The notes beneath the pieces were generated by a model. That model did not search any database and was not told where the DNA came from. It was given only the letters and a program-made list of their open reading frames with translations. A program made the translations under genes and the position numbers. Positions 26,201 through 38,639 of a stretch of DNA of 64,000 nt are shown here, piece after piece; position 1 is the first letter of the stretch; the number at the start of each line of letters is the position of its first letter. The stretch is from Pterobdella sp. o SKG-2022 (Eukaryota > Annelida > Clitellata > Hirudinida > Piscicolidae): positions 22,278,359 to 22,342,358 of the forward strand of contig OZ038322.1 in assembly GCA_964035795.1 (NCBI GenBank), read 5' to 3'.

Positions 26201-28788
26201 GTTATGTGTTATCTCTAGTTGTTTTATTTGACATTGTGAAATAATTCGATCAACTGCTTGGTTAAGAAAATTTATATGTTGTAGATTTTTTATAGTCCAG
26301 TGTTAATGAGCCGATTATTTGTTTAAAGCCTTAAACTTTTCTAAAATACAAAACCTTTTTGCTAATGCTGCAGATAACAGAGCTGGTTGGATACACTGAA
26401 CGTGTGAACATAATGTTTGAAGTGTTCAAGGATGTGGCAGACAAGAAATACAGTTCATTTTCTGACGATGCTTTGCTTTTAAATGATGATGATGATATCA
26501 ATGGAGAATTGGAGGAAGACGTTTTTAAAAAAACAGACGACCACAAGACAGATAATCACCATTCGAAGTCCCACCACCATCGTCATCACCATCATCACGA
26601 TTACAATCACCATGACGAAGTGATAAGGTACAGAAGAGGAGTGGTTCTGGAAAGCTTACATGATATCAGTTTGGACTCTGTGGCCATTGTCACTCCCACG
26701 AACCATGTAGTCGTGAAGAAGCTGTCTTTCAAGGTTTAACTTTAGTACTTTTGTAAAAAAAACCTATGTCAAGCCTTATAGCACCCTAAAAAACAAAAAC
26801 ATGTAAGAGTTTCACAAGCTAGAGATTTGAATCTTGAATGCTGGCTCAAAACAGGAAAAACTGAATTCAATTACTATTCACTTAGATATTAGTTGCCATG
26901 ATAAAGAAGTGTATAAAATTCCAAAAAGACTAACTCGAGTAACTTATATAAATATATAAATTTTCACTTAAATTTAAAAATTGGAATAAAGATGTTAAAA
27001 ATGGTTAAACAAATAGTTGGAAAAAGGAATGGACCTGTTAATATCTGGACCAAATGGTTGTGGAAAAAGTTCATTGTTTCGAGTGTTGAGTGGTTTATGG
27101 AGTGTAGCTGAAGGGGTCGTCAGAAAACCACCATCTTCCACCATTTTCTACATACCTCAAAAGTAATTTTGTGATGATGTATGGCTATTTTCATCAATGT
27201 GTCTCTATCTTCCATTTTACCTATTTTAATTTAAATAATACTCGGAAATTTCATTTAAAAGTTTCATGATCAAGATCTATTAGGTGATATTTTTTATAAA
27301 TTCTATATATTATTAGAGTTTTAATTAATATTAATAGATTATAAATTAAATATCACCTTTTATATAAATAAAAAAATTCAACTAAAATATATATCAGATC
27401 TATAAAAGCAATGTATCTAAGGTTCATGCCACTATAATGAGAAGAATTAATTCATCAACCCTGCCTCATAGTAATGTGTTCCTCCAGACCGTACATGTGC
27501 GTTGGAAATCTGAGACAACAAGTGATATACCCTGATGACGAAGTGAACATGAAGGCGAAAAGGATCAGTGATACAGAACTCATGAGTATAATGAACACTG
27601 TGGGACTAGGTCCTTTATTCAAAAAAAATCTTAGTAAGTTTTTAAGTTAAAAAGCAAAAGTTAAACATGAAAATTTTATTTATTTTTTATTCTATCAGCT
27701 TGGGATAGTATATGTGATTGGAAAAGTGTGTTGTCTGGAGGAGAAAAACAAAAGATCGGAATGGCCAGGATTTTCTACCATCGGTCTTTTTTGTGTTTTA
27801 ACAATTAAACGTTCATATATTCTTTATAAATTTTAAATATTATTAGCCTTCTAACTAATATTCATAGATTATAAATTAATTATCAGCTTATAAATAAATA
27901 CAAAAAATTCAACTAAAATACAATATGCGGGTTCAAAACGCCATGAACTGAACTATAACTGATATTTTCTATGCAAACAAACCCCATAGGCCTCAATACG
28001 CCTTGCTAGACGAGTGTACCAGTGCCATATCAATTGACTACGAAGCTTCTATCTATGAAGAACTCAAACTACACAACATCACTGTTTTGTCTATCTCTCA
28101 CCGTCCATCCCTTTGGTAACTTTCGTTTAAAAATTCAACTTCTTTTGCTATAGATGTGATATGTGAGGTTAAGTTAATATATAATACAAAACTTTTCTAA
28201 ATATTATCCCGCTTTGATAAAATTATTTTCTAGTATCACCTAGTAATTGTACACAGTATTTTTAATGTCATTTCAAAGGAAGTTCCACAGTCACTTGCTA
28301 CAATTTAATGGGGACGGTGGCTGGAAGTTTGAGGAATTGAACCAAGATTCAATGATGAGTCTCAAGGAAGAAAAGAACCAATTAGAAAGTTTGAAATCAT
28401 TTTTTATTTTAAATTTTATATTCGCCTGAAGCAACTTGCTAACATAATAATTTTTTTTACATTATCTCGGAAAAATATCTGTCTTCATTTGTATAGAAGA
28501 CTAACAGATATTTTAGCTTATCTCTGTTATCATCCCTTTGAAATCCGGTCTCAATGGCCATTGAAAGCCTAAGCTGGTGGTAGATAAAAACCGATACAAC
28601 ATTCTCAAGTTAGGAAAATTTTTCATTTGAACCAACTCAATACTACAGTGCAATTGGTAGCCCGGCCTGATGTGGAGAAAAGATTAAAAGAGGTATGCAG
28701 GTTGCTGGGAGAAGATTCCGAGATCCTACATCGTCTTGAAGACAGCCAATCAGAATCGAGTAGTTCTGATGTTGCTTTGTTGTATTGA
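23232..28788 (+). CDS. abcd1/2: Peroxisomal ABC half-transporter, ABCD1/ABCD2 (ALDP) type, 15 exons
   Basis: Exons: 23232-23809, 24038-24214, 24574-24680, 24900-24970, 25284-25354, 25569-25681, 25981-26059, 26143-26200, 26374-26733, 27017-27162, 27488-27633, 27699-27783, 27990-28115, 28279-28388, 28649-28788. They sum to 2367 nt, or 788 residues (human ALDP 745). The family imports CoA-activated very-long-chain fatty acids into peroxisomes as a dimer. Colinear ALDP hallmarks include [19 protein letters not shown], the EAA-like [12 protein letters not shown] and [14 protein letters not shown] in the membrane domain. The nucleotide-binding domain has Walker [10 protein letters not shown] (about residue 549), signature LSGGEKQ (648), Walker B YALLDEC (667) and H-loop SISHRPS (698). 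All catalytic residues are present. An acidic and His-rich insert (residues about 449-498) is unusual. It converges on the HDAC gene. A possible poly(A) signal AATAAA lies at 29223. Confidence 0.95.
27293..27392. repeat. Intronic AT-rich repeat, copy 1 (ABCD intron 10)
   Basis: About 100 bp sharing order and many words (ataaatt..tattattag, agattataaatta, attcaactaaaata) with 27822-27922 in intron 12. The left part (ggtgatat) is complementary to atatcacc near 27350, so it can fold into a hairpin, as short non-autonomous elements do. Confidence 0.6.
27822..27922. repeat. Intronic AT-rich repeat, copy 2 (ABCD intron 12)
   Basis: Diverged direct copy of 27293-27392, ending in the same attcaactaaaata word. 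Confidence 0.6.
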
Positions 28789-29545
28789 AACATGTTTTTT
28801 GCTTTAGATTTTGAAGAAATATTGGAAATTGGAACTAATTAGAAGTGATTTGAAATTCAATTGATATTCAAATAACGGAGGCATTTCATGAAAAAATGTA
28901 GAACTTTGAAGTTACACATGTAAAAGGAAGCATTATTCGGTTCACCTAAGCCTTTGCTTGATACTAATGTGAAATTCCATAGTTACAATAATTGATTGTT
29001 GTTTGTATTGAAACAACTTTTTTGAGTTTGTGATTAAACTTGGTTTATTAAATAAGCTATTTAATTATCATTATTGTTAAACAACCTATAAAGATGAAAA
29101 CTGTTTAAAACTTCATGGTTGAAATAATTCTTCACAATGTTCGATATTTTACAAACTCACTTAAGAAGGTTATGAGCGAGATAACGTACTTGCAATACAA
29201 ACGACCAAAATATAATGCATGTAATAAATTTATGACATTAATTTAAAATCAAATCTGTCTTTGCATTTTCAATAAACTGAAACATGATGATAAAATTAAT
29301 AATATATGCAATATTTATTTCAAGAAATGAACACAGTAATAAGTGAGATAAAAAAACACCTTAGAGGCGTTTACAATATTTGCTTTGAATTTTAAGAGCA
29401 TTCTATAAATTTTAAACTTATAAATAAAAATAATTTTAATAAATACATGTAAATATTAAGTAAATAATATTTATAAAGGTCGTATAAGAACATCCAATAA
29501 ATATAAAGACTTAAGTAGTAAAAACAAAATACACCGATACCAAAC
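28789..29545. other. Convergent 3' intergenic region between ABCD and HDAC
   Basis: A 757-bp AT-rich interval holding both 3' UTRs. Plausible poly(A) signals are AATAAA at 29223 and 29271 for the plus gene, and TTTATT at 29314-29319 (AATAAA on the minus strand) for HDAC. If used, the two transcripts overlap or nearly touch. Confidence 0.5.
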
Positions 29546-32500
29546 TTAAACCACTTTATCTTCTCCATTTGAAGTGGTCTTGGTATTGTTAGTGGTTATT
29601 GTATTCGAAGATACGCTAGAAACAACGGTACTAGGTGCGGTGATTTTAGAGGCTTCAGTACTAACTTGAACAGTGACTGGCTGATCACTTGTTGTATTGA
29701 CAGTGGGAACACTTTCACTAGGATCATTCACGCCCTCTTCAGCTGCCTTACTTTCATTCACACCGTTACTTACACTTTTGTTTAGATCGTCCCCAACCGT
29801 GGCGCTATCTCCTCCAGCGCCTGTGCTGCTAACGTTGTTTGAGGTGGCTGCGGTGGCAGTCGATACAACGCCGTCTGTAGCACTAGTAACACTAGATGTA
29901 ACAGCCAAGCTGGATGATACAGCTACTGAAGTCACAGTGTTGACAGTTAAAGAAGCAACAACGGTGCTGGCTGGAATATTGCTTAGACTGCTTGGTGTGG
30001 TGTTAGCCACAGACGTAATGTTCGGGGGAATGGTGTCGAGTTTGATACGTTTAGCATTCTCATTTTTGCTTCGTTTTACCCCATCAGGATCTTCATCTTC
30101 ACTGTCGCTGTACTCCTCCTCACATGCTATGCGTTTGTCGCTTGCCCTGACTGCAACAGTTCAACATTTTTGCTAAATATATTGAACATTCCAGTATTCG
30201 AACAGAGTCTTTGCAATTATAAGGCAAAGTTACATCCTTCTATCACTGTGAACACATTCAACCTCAAAACTCATAATCTCATTAACCTTTATAAATGATA
30301 AAAAATGTTATTTTACTTGAAACACGTTCATCGGGATTTTGTCGGTCCTCGTCATCACTCTCGTCCTTGATGGCATCATCAGGTACATCTTTGAAACATT
30401 TATACTTTATCTAAACAAATTAATAAATCAACCGTCATTCTAAATGAAAATAAATCAAATTAAAAAATATTTCACACGGCAGAATTCCACCTAAAAATAT
30501 GTTTTATTGCTCTTTGAACGATTTTAACATGAGAAACCATTTAAATCATCTCACCACGTCACACGTTCTTATCCTTATTTTAAATCAAGATAACGACAAA
30601 ACTTCATTGTAAAATGCCTCTAACTAAAATAGATACCAAGATTTCAAATCCAACCCTAACAATAACAATAAAATAAAACAAAACCCTAACTAATCGTCTG
30701 ATAAGAAAAAAACCATAATAAACTTCCAGTAGATAAAACCATACATTGTTAAAGCACAAAAACACACAAGCCTACACTGACCATTCATCTGGACACCAGG
30801 TGCATGGGGCAACATGCGGAGGTTGTCAAAGAGTCTGTTCTTGATCTTGTCAAGGTAGTCAGGTGTGTTTTGGTTGGTCATGTTTGATGGGGTGATGTGT
30901 AGTTTAAAGTCGGGCCCATAATACTCAAAGTAATCATTGTAGGGCAGTTCTGTAAAAAATGAATGGGTTTGTAAAAAGATCAACACATAGATAGATGGAT
31001 AGAAAAAATACAAAATAACTAATCCAATAACTATTTGCTTCATCTGAATCTATTGCTAATGAAGCTTATTTCCTAATATTTCTTTGTTAATCATAGAAAT
31101 TGATCGACTATAACCATTAGCAATTTCAGTCTGTAGAGCAATGGATGTTTCATAAGTCCAGCATCGAGCCACATTCCTTATTGTGTATCCTCCTCCTCCC
31201 ACCATCAACAGAGGCATGTTGAACTTGCGTACATACTCTACACATTTACCATGGCCCTGGTGATATGATTTGTTTCATGTAAATTTCAATTTATATAGCG
31301 TCAAGAAAACAGAAAACAAAGGATAGGTTTTATTCATTTTTATACATGGAAGTCATTTGAAAAACTTCAAGAAAAAATAATTTTTAAAAAATATTGCTCT
31401 TCAAATGCTTCATTTTAATCAAGGATAAAGGCATGGAACAAACCTTGAGTGAAAGGTTGAAGCAACCAAGTCGATCACCTGACAGTGAATCAGCGCCACA
31501 CTGTAGCACTATGGCACTTGGCTGGAACATCTCCATCACCTTCGCTATCACCTGGTGCCAACATCATTTGGATCATGAAATGTTGCATATGTAGGAAAAT
31601 TCGTATGAATTTATAAACAAATTATTCAGTAATTATTTAGGTTTTTCCTATTTGTTATTGTTTTTTATTATAATGTTTTCATGAAATTGTATCTATAAAC
31701 CAAACTAAATTAGGACCTCGTGATGAAATAATGAAATAAAAATGCATATTTATATAATGCGATTATAACATAGCAACAAAACAACACATACAGGCTGGAA
31801 GACTTGCTCATATGACTCATCAGTGATGCCATCCCTCAATGGGAAGTTCACTGCATAATACTTGCCCTTGCCTGCTCCTATGTCCTATTGGGTGTACCAC
31901 TATTTTATTCTTCTTATATCTAGATAGCATCACTTAATAAAAGGTAGGTATTTAAGCATGTCTTTTGATCACTTTTATGTGATGAAAACTTATATTTATT
32001 GAGTTCATAAAGCATCTTAATACAAAGACTCACTCTGAGATCTCCAGTGCCTGGGAAGTACTCACCATACTTGTGGAAGGATACAGTCATGACTCGATCT
32101 GTGGTATAGAAGGCCTCTTCCACACCATCTCCATGGTGAATGTCTATGTCAATGTACAACACTCTCTGGTGGTACCTGGGTGGTTTATATGATTATGAGT
32201 CATTGTGATGTCAGTTTCAGAATGACAATTATTATGTGGGTTGAAAACATTATTAGAAGATTCTGAAGTTGCTTAATTTGACTACATTATAACCATGCTG
32301 TTGTGGTTTCAAACTCTTTCAAGCTAACCATCAGTATATTATCAAAAATATATTTATGAACACAGTGATAATGAAATAGTCTGGTTAATAAGCTGATTTA
32401 TTTATTTGCTTCTAGGCTTCAAAATTTAGAACTCAAAAACAAATGAGATTAATTCTACTTTACAGACAAATACAGAACTGGCATACAAAGTGTATACTTA

Positions 32501-34266
32501 GCACACTTGATACATGTCTGAATAATAAAAAAGAATTAGTAGAGAGGTGCTTTAAATAACAAATACATGAATGAAATTAAACTAATTGAATAAACTTAAC
32601 ACTCACTTGAGCAACTCAATGATGGCCAGAACAATATCATTAACATAACAGAACCCCGAAGCCTCTGACTTCTTGGCATGGTGCAAGCCACCAGACCAAT
32701 TGATGGCTATGTCAGTAGCCTGCTTATTCAACTTAACTGCTCCAGCTTTTTAATTATAAATTATATATTGAAAACTCTATTATAATAGTGATTATTATGA
32801 TTTTTCATCATTTAAATCTTGGCATGAGTTGAGTCAGTAGATAATTAGTGCTGTTAGTTATGAGGTGCATAAAAAATATACACATGGAAAGAAAGATTAT
32901 AAAATGAATATGCTGAATATAGTAAAAATTTAAAAAAGTATTTTACAGTAAAAAATGATATGAAACCTACCAATTGAGCCTCCAGCAGAAAGCTGACAGA
33001 ATTCATATAAACCATCAAACACTGGACAATCCTCTCCTACATTAACTAGAGTAGATTTTTCAAGTGTTAAAAACTATTTTAAAAAGATACTTTGACATAA
33101 CGTCATTTTAAGCAATACAATTAGATACAGAATATGATTTAGTTTTTGTCTTTGAAGAGTTTCTAAATAAAAACCTAGCTTGATCAATAAGTATGTTAAA
33201 TGTTAACACTTTCATGTCATTATAGCCGTATCCATTATTTCTGTGTTATGGTGTTATGAAATAGCAAAACCACATTATTTTATAAAATTAATATACTTGG
33301 AACTCTACTTTATACAGTATGAAAAAACTCATGAATTTTTATATTTCAATGTTATTTTTATGTAATATTTGGAATCACAAACATCTTAGCATCTGCTTGT
33401 TATGCTCAGTCATGTTGTCAGGTCTGATACTTTTCATGAATTTGACATAGTCATCACTATGGAAGTGGGTTATCTCTTCTTGAGTAGCTTTGTGGGGTCG
33501 CTGTGAATCATTTAATTAATAAGTTATGTAAAAAATAATTAATTTTGAAAAATATTTATTTAAATTATGTTTGAATTTTTTAAATATATTGGAAAATATC
33601 AGAACTAAAAATGATTCTGATTAAATGTTAATTTTTGAAAATTTATATATGGTGATATCTATAATCTTTAAATATAGGAATTTAATTAATGCTGATTTTT
33701 ATTTACAATAATATTATTAAAATAAATTAGTCAACTTTTCATTGAAATTATTACATACATAAATCTCCATCTTTCTGTAGAGTCCATAATTCAGAAGAAG
33801 GTTGTGACACATCCTTATTCTTTGTGGTTTCATAGGGTGTCCCTGACCATAATAATAATTTCCAATGTCGCCTGAAAGTTTAGTTCGCTTTTAAATAAAC
33901 ACACTTTTACTTTTTAATTAAATTAAATAAAAATTTAGTTAATTATCAATCATTCACAACTATTTGAAAAATTTTTTTTCATATTTTCTTCACGTCTGAT
34001 AATTTTTCTTGAACTATATAATGGCTGTAATGTGCAATATAAATTGATAATAAAAATAAGTAAGGGATCTTTTACATACTATTTTAGTATTTACGTCTTT
34101 ATTATGGAAATATTATAAGCCGCTTCGGTATTCTTATTTTTGCATATAATTTGAGCAAACGATGTAAAACTTAACGAATTATATAGAGTTTTAAAAAATA
34201 ATTGGTAACGTTACCATCATAGTAGTAGCAGATTTTTCTTTTACTGTGTTCACTCATTAACGCCAT
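29546..34266 (-). CDS. hdac1/2: Class I histone deacetylase, HDAC1/HDAC2 type, 12 exons
   Basis: Exons in transcript order: 34266-34215, 33871-33759, 33500-33383, 33045-32971, 32745-32607, 32175-32034, 31884-31792, 31551-31444, 31256-31115, 30949-30782, 30388-30317, 30150-29546. Total 1827 nt, 608 residues. It is a zinc-dependent lysine deacetylase, catalytic subunit of nuclear Sin3, NuRD and CoREST complexes. The catalytic domain is very close to human HDAC1 and every key residue is present. These are GLHHAKK (H141, H142), [11 protein letters not shown] (zinc ligands D177, H179), [10 protein letters not shown] (D265), GGGGYT (Y304) and the intact [10 protein letters not shown] to [10 protein letters not shown] segment. 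[10 protein letters not shown] after the domain marks the HDAC1/2 subfamily. The tail (about residues 440-608) is Ser/Thr/Val/Asn-rich and lacks the usual Lys/Glu-rich sequence. It starts 297 bp from the divergent chitobiase gene. Confidence 0.97.
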
Positions 34267-34563
34267 TTTAAAAACTTACTGAAAACAAAGAAAGAAGACA
34301 TGCAATAAACATATAAGTCCATACTATATTATTTTGAAATTTCATGAACAATTTTTTTACGCTGTTGTTTTTTAATTATTGAAATTTTAAAATGCAATTT
34401 CTCACGACTTTTTTTCTACAAATTTCGTCAATTATTAATGATAATTTACAATAAATGGTTAACATACATTCAAAACTTTTCTAGTTTTGATTAAATAACT
34501 CCAAAGATATTTTTTACAAATTATTTCTAGTTAGCGCTTTTAAACTTTGAGATTTAAAATAAC
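34267..34563. promoter_or_regulatory. Presumed bidirectional promoter between HDAC and chitobiase
   Basis: Only 297 bp separate the two start codons, on opposite strands. The sequence is AT-rich with no distinctive TATA box or binding site that I can name. The promoter role is inferred from geometry alone. Confidence 0.5.
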
Positions 34564-37500
34564 ATGATTTTGGTAGCTATATTAGCCTTTTTTGCTTTTT
34601 TCTTCAAATTTTCATTAGGAGACCCGCATTTAACAAGTTTTTGGGGAAATAAAGAAGTAAAATTGTGTTTTTTAATAATAATTAATTGTCATTATTAAAT
34701 ATGTATAATGTTTTTGAAATATTGCCCGAACAATTTCAAAAATAATTTTTTTTTGAATTATTGTGCAAATTATTCTGAAATTTTCAATTGTACAATTTTT
34801 TAATCTTATGGGAGTGTAAATATTCATAAATTAAATTCCAATATAAAGGTTTTTGTTTTTTCAACAAGCAAAAACAATTGGAAATTGTATAATTGGAACA
34901 AGATAACTACAATAGTAGAATTTGGTTACCACGATGAATGGATTGTTAAATATGCCCATGAGAAGAACAAGAAGGTTGTCACTGTAGGTAAGAAAAAATT
35001 TCATTTTTCATAAAAAATGAAGTAAAACAAGTTTTTCATACATTTGAAAAAATAGAGTTTAATTTCAAATTCAAACATTTTGACATTAAATTTTTTTGGT
35101 TTTTGACAATCATTATGTTGAAAAAATGAGATGAAAACTCATTATTAATAACTATCAAATAATTAAATATTCTAGAACCAAAAAAATAATGCTATATTTA
35201 TCACTTTTTCTTACTTTCTTCAAATAGATATTCATGTTATTAATAAGTAGAGCTTTATAAAATAAAGTTTCTAGTTATGTTCTTTCCAGAAATAATTTTT
35301 TGCTTCAAAACTTTGCTTACATCATAAAATTCAAAAGAAATAGACACCTACGAGGGAAACAAACACAAAGCTTTGTGAATTAATTTATTTAATACTTTTT
35401 GTTTATTATCAATTTTTGATTCAGGTCATTCTAAATCAATTAGAAACCATATTCATCTTTTCAGCAAATTTTGGCAAAGAGATATTGAAGGACACAGCTA
35501 AAATAAAAGCATGGGTTGACGATGTTGTTAATGATGTAAGAGGTAAAGGATTAGATGGAGTGAACATAGATTTTGAAGATGAGATTTCATGCAGTGATGA
35601 TGTTTCAAGACAAGGTTTCAACCACTTGATGAAATCTCTGAAACAAAAGCTTAAGAAACACAATCTACGTTCTCAAGTAATTTATAATCTTTTATTGGAT
35701 TTTTTCATTATTACTGTTATGTTATCTTTCCCATTGAAAGCTCTCAATAGATTTTGCATGGTCTCCTAGGAACATAGATAACAGATGCTATGATTATGTT
35801 ACATTGTCCTTGATAGCTGATATCGTCTTTATCATGTCATATGATCAAAGATCCCAAATTAGAAGAGAATGCAAGGCATGGGCTAATGCTGATTACCAAC
35901 AGACTCTTCAAGGTATTGTTTTGATATTTATGTTATTTCTATAATTCTTTTTATTAGTATTTATGTTTGTTTTTATTTATATTCTCCATAATCATTTTAC
36001 CTCTGTTTCCATGCAAGCATGGGTTGTACAATGTTGTTATTATTAATATCTCAATTGTGATGCAGGACTGAGAGATTTCATAGATTTAGGGGTACCATCT
36101 TCGAAAATGGTTCTGGGTGTTCCCTGGTATGGCTACCATTATGAGTGCCTTCAATACATTTCTGAGGTACTGCTCTATATGGTTTTAATAATTAATTTTC
36201 AGCAATTTACCTTGAATCTTAGTAATAATCAATATGTTTTCCAAATTTACTAAAAGTATGATGCTTTTTTTAATATAATATTTCATGAAGTATATTATTA
36301 CATTTTTCGTGTTTGTTAAAAATTAAAAAAAAATATACATAATCTAAGTTCTCAACAATCATACATTTTTCATGTTAACTTTCACCTTCGCATAAAGAAA
36401 TTGATATTCTATATACAATATTCAAGTAAAGAGTTCGAATTTTTAAAACCCTTATTTTAACTCATTCACATGTTTTGAAATACCTAGAGCATATTTTTAG
36501 CCTCCATTCTGTTTTTTTTTACTTATCATCAGAGAACCAATGAATTTATTTCAACTTTTATTTTTGTATTCAGATTTTTAAGGGCATAAAATATATTTTG
36601 CATTATTTACATTTTCACTTATCGAAAATTCTGGCTAAATGTTGAAGTTAAAGGGGTGCTATACAAAAATTCTAAGGGTTGTGAATAATGTAAAATGGCA
36701 GCAACGTATAAGCAATAATGTACTATACGACAACTTACCAAAGATAACCAATACAATTGCAACACAGAGAGTTAGTTTCGCAGGACATTGCTTTCGCAGT
36801 AAAGAAGTTATACACAAATTGATACTATGGGAGCCAAGATTTGGTAAAAATACTAGAAGACCAGCTCGAAATTTTATCAACCAACTAACTGATGATACTA
36901 ATCTTGATAAAGAAGATTTAGAAACAGCTATGAGCGATAGGGAATATTGGAAGAACAAAGTCATACTGCGGTCGACATGATGATGATGATGAAATGTTGA
37001 ATAAACGTAAGACTATTTTTAACCTCAAGTTGTACGAACAACATCGAAAAAATCCAATTTCTAATAAATTTTTACATTTATTAACGTGGTTAAAGAGGAT
37101 TTCCGATAAGTTTATCTATCATACACCTAAACCTTTATTATTTATTGTTATTATTTCAGATTATTGGTATTATTATTATTATTATACCAAACAGTCAAAC
37201 ACATGCTTGATCAAACAAGTGCCTTTCAGAAACGTCTCATGTTCTGACGCCGCAGGACAGCAAGTTGGATACACTGACATTTTGTTGAAAAGTCAGTCTG
37301 CTGATGTTGAGATTATCAATTCAGTTTTCCATCCTGATGCTCTTTCACTCTGCTTAACCTATAAAGTAGGTTTCATGAACTTGATTCAATGGTCAAAAAG
37401 CTTTTGAGTTTAGCGCTTCTATGATCGTCAATGTTCATTGTTACGAAAAAATTAACATCTCTATATGCATAAAACTTCTCAAAAAGTTAACAAGAACTAT

Positions 37501-38322
37501 AACCCATTAAATCACTGCGCAACGCTGTATGTATTTTCAAAAACCACAATGGTGCGTTTCAAATACTTATGGACATGCATTATGTTGCATAGATGAGGAG
37601 TGACGATGGTCAAGTGTATCAACTCTGGTTTGACAATGGTTTCAGTCTCACTATCAAGTACTTGCTTGCCACCTCTTTAGGTCAGTTGAGTGATATATTT
37701 CAAAAGTTGTAGAATTTCTCAGATTCGTGGCAAATAAATTCAACTTTAATTTATATTTTAATATCTATCATTTAACTTAGATTCTGCTTAAAAAACGAAG
37801 TTAACTTACAATAGTGCTTTTATCATAAAACATCAACTCTTGAAGTCATTCAACTAAAAAATTCTGTTTAAAACTTACCATAAACACTATTTCAGGCCTC
37901 AAAGGTGTGGGATTTTGGGAAGCCGATTCATTAAGGTAGTCCAATCAGGACAACTATTATTTATACTATTTTCAAAAAATTTAATTACTAATAAAAATTA
38001 TTGAAGTTACTACTACAACTAATAATATTTTATTCGTTTTATTTACCTTCATTTTTCTTCATCATTGCCATAGAAATATATAACAAACCTACTTTTTGTG
38101 ATTTCAAGGCGTATCGATGTGATTGTTATCCAATTTATATCAGAAAATTTCAAAAAGATAAAGTAGACATTTGTATATAGAATAATGCTTCTTGAAGATA
38201 ATTCAATTGGTAATTAGATTTATCAATCAATTTTCAAATTGATTGCTTGGTATTAACGCAGGTATGATGCATCCATCATTTCTAAAATGTCAGTAAAGGA
38301 GATGTGGAGTAGCTTACCATGA
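34564..38322 (+). CDS. ctbs: Di-N-acetylchitobiase (GH18, lysosomal), 9 exons
   Basis: Exons: 34564-34656, 34849-34987, 35465-35676, 35741-35912, 36066-36166, 37195-37365, 37593-37680, 37896-37935, 38262-38322. Total 1077 nt, 358 residues (human 385). The family removes N-acetylglucosamine from the reducing-end chitobiose core of N-glycans in lysosomes. Evidence includes a hydrophobic N-terminal signal (about residues 1-19), EVFVF and YNWNKITT, and the GH18 catalytic motif DGVNIDFE (D108, D113, proton donor E115). Further matches are AWSPRNIDNRCYDY, FIMSYDQRSQI, MVLGVPWYGY, VPFRNVSCSDAAG and KGVGFWEAD, all in the order of vertebrate CTBS. The N-terminal Cys-rich segment of the human protein is absent. 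Intron 5 carries a LINE remnant. TGACGTCA overlaps the stop codon region (38320-38327), and AATAAA at 38588 may end the transcript. Confidence 0.94.
36615..36993 (+). mobile_element. 5'-truncated LINE 3' end in chitobiase intron 5
   Basis: An open frame (36639-36980) matches the extreme C-terminus of a common non-LTR polyprotein: GCYTKILRVVNNVKW, LYDNLPKI, VSFAGHCFRS, LILWEPRFGK, then ..AMSDREYWKNKV. The stop falls in an (ATG)n tail at 36978-36993, the microsatellite-like tail typical of such elements. It lies in the same orientation as the host gene. It is a different family from the element at 1-3104, which ends in zinc fingers. Confidence 0.8.
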
Positions 38323-38490
38323 CGTCATTAACTATTTGAAAAGTTATTGTTTCTATTTTTCAAAACTTGTGCTGATATCATTCCTAAATGTTGAAAAACA
38401 AACTTTGCAGCTTTATTTTCATGGAGTCATAAACGTAATTGGACTGTATTTTATCCAACGTTTTTTAATTTCGATTTATGAGAGAAGTTC

Positions 38491-38540
38491 AGTACATTTA
38501 TTAAGCAAAAATACCTAGAATTTTTGGTAAGTATAACCTT
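38491..38540 (-). repeat. Partial terminal copy of the Penelope-like element
   Basis: The words agtacatttatt, agcaaaaata and gaatttttggtaagt parallel the segments starting at 38648 and 42762 that border the two longer copies. It looks like a third, short piece of the same end. Confidence 0.5.
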
Positions 38541-38639
38541 GCCACAATATGTTGGTATAACAATTTATCGATCGTATCGGTATCTATAATAAAATTATTG
38601 TGTAAATCTATTTTGTAACGAAAAACATCAAATAAGAGG

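Noticed and set aside
26331..26546. Minus-strand frame rich in Ser
   Set aside because: Antisense of ABCD exon 9.
29697..30176. 159-aa plus-strand frame over the HDAC tail
   Set aside because: Antisense shadow of the last HDAC exon, which is supported by colinearity and exact phase.
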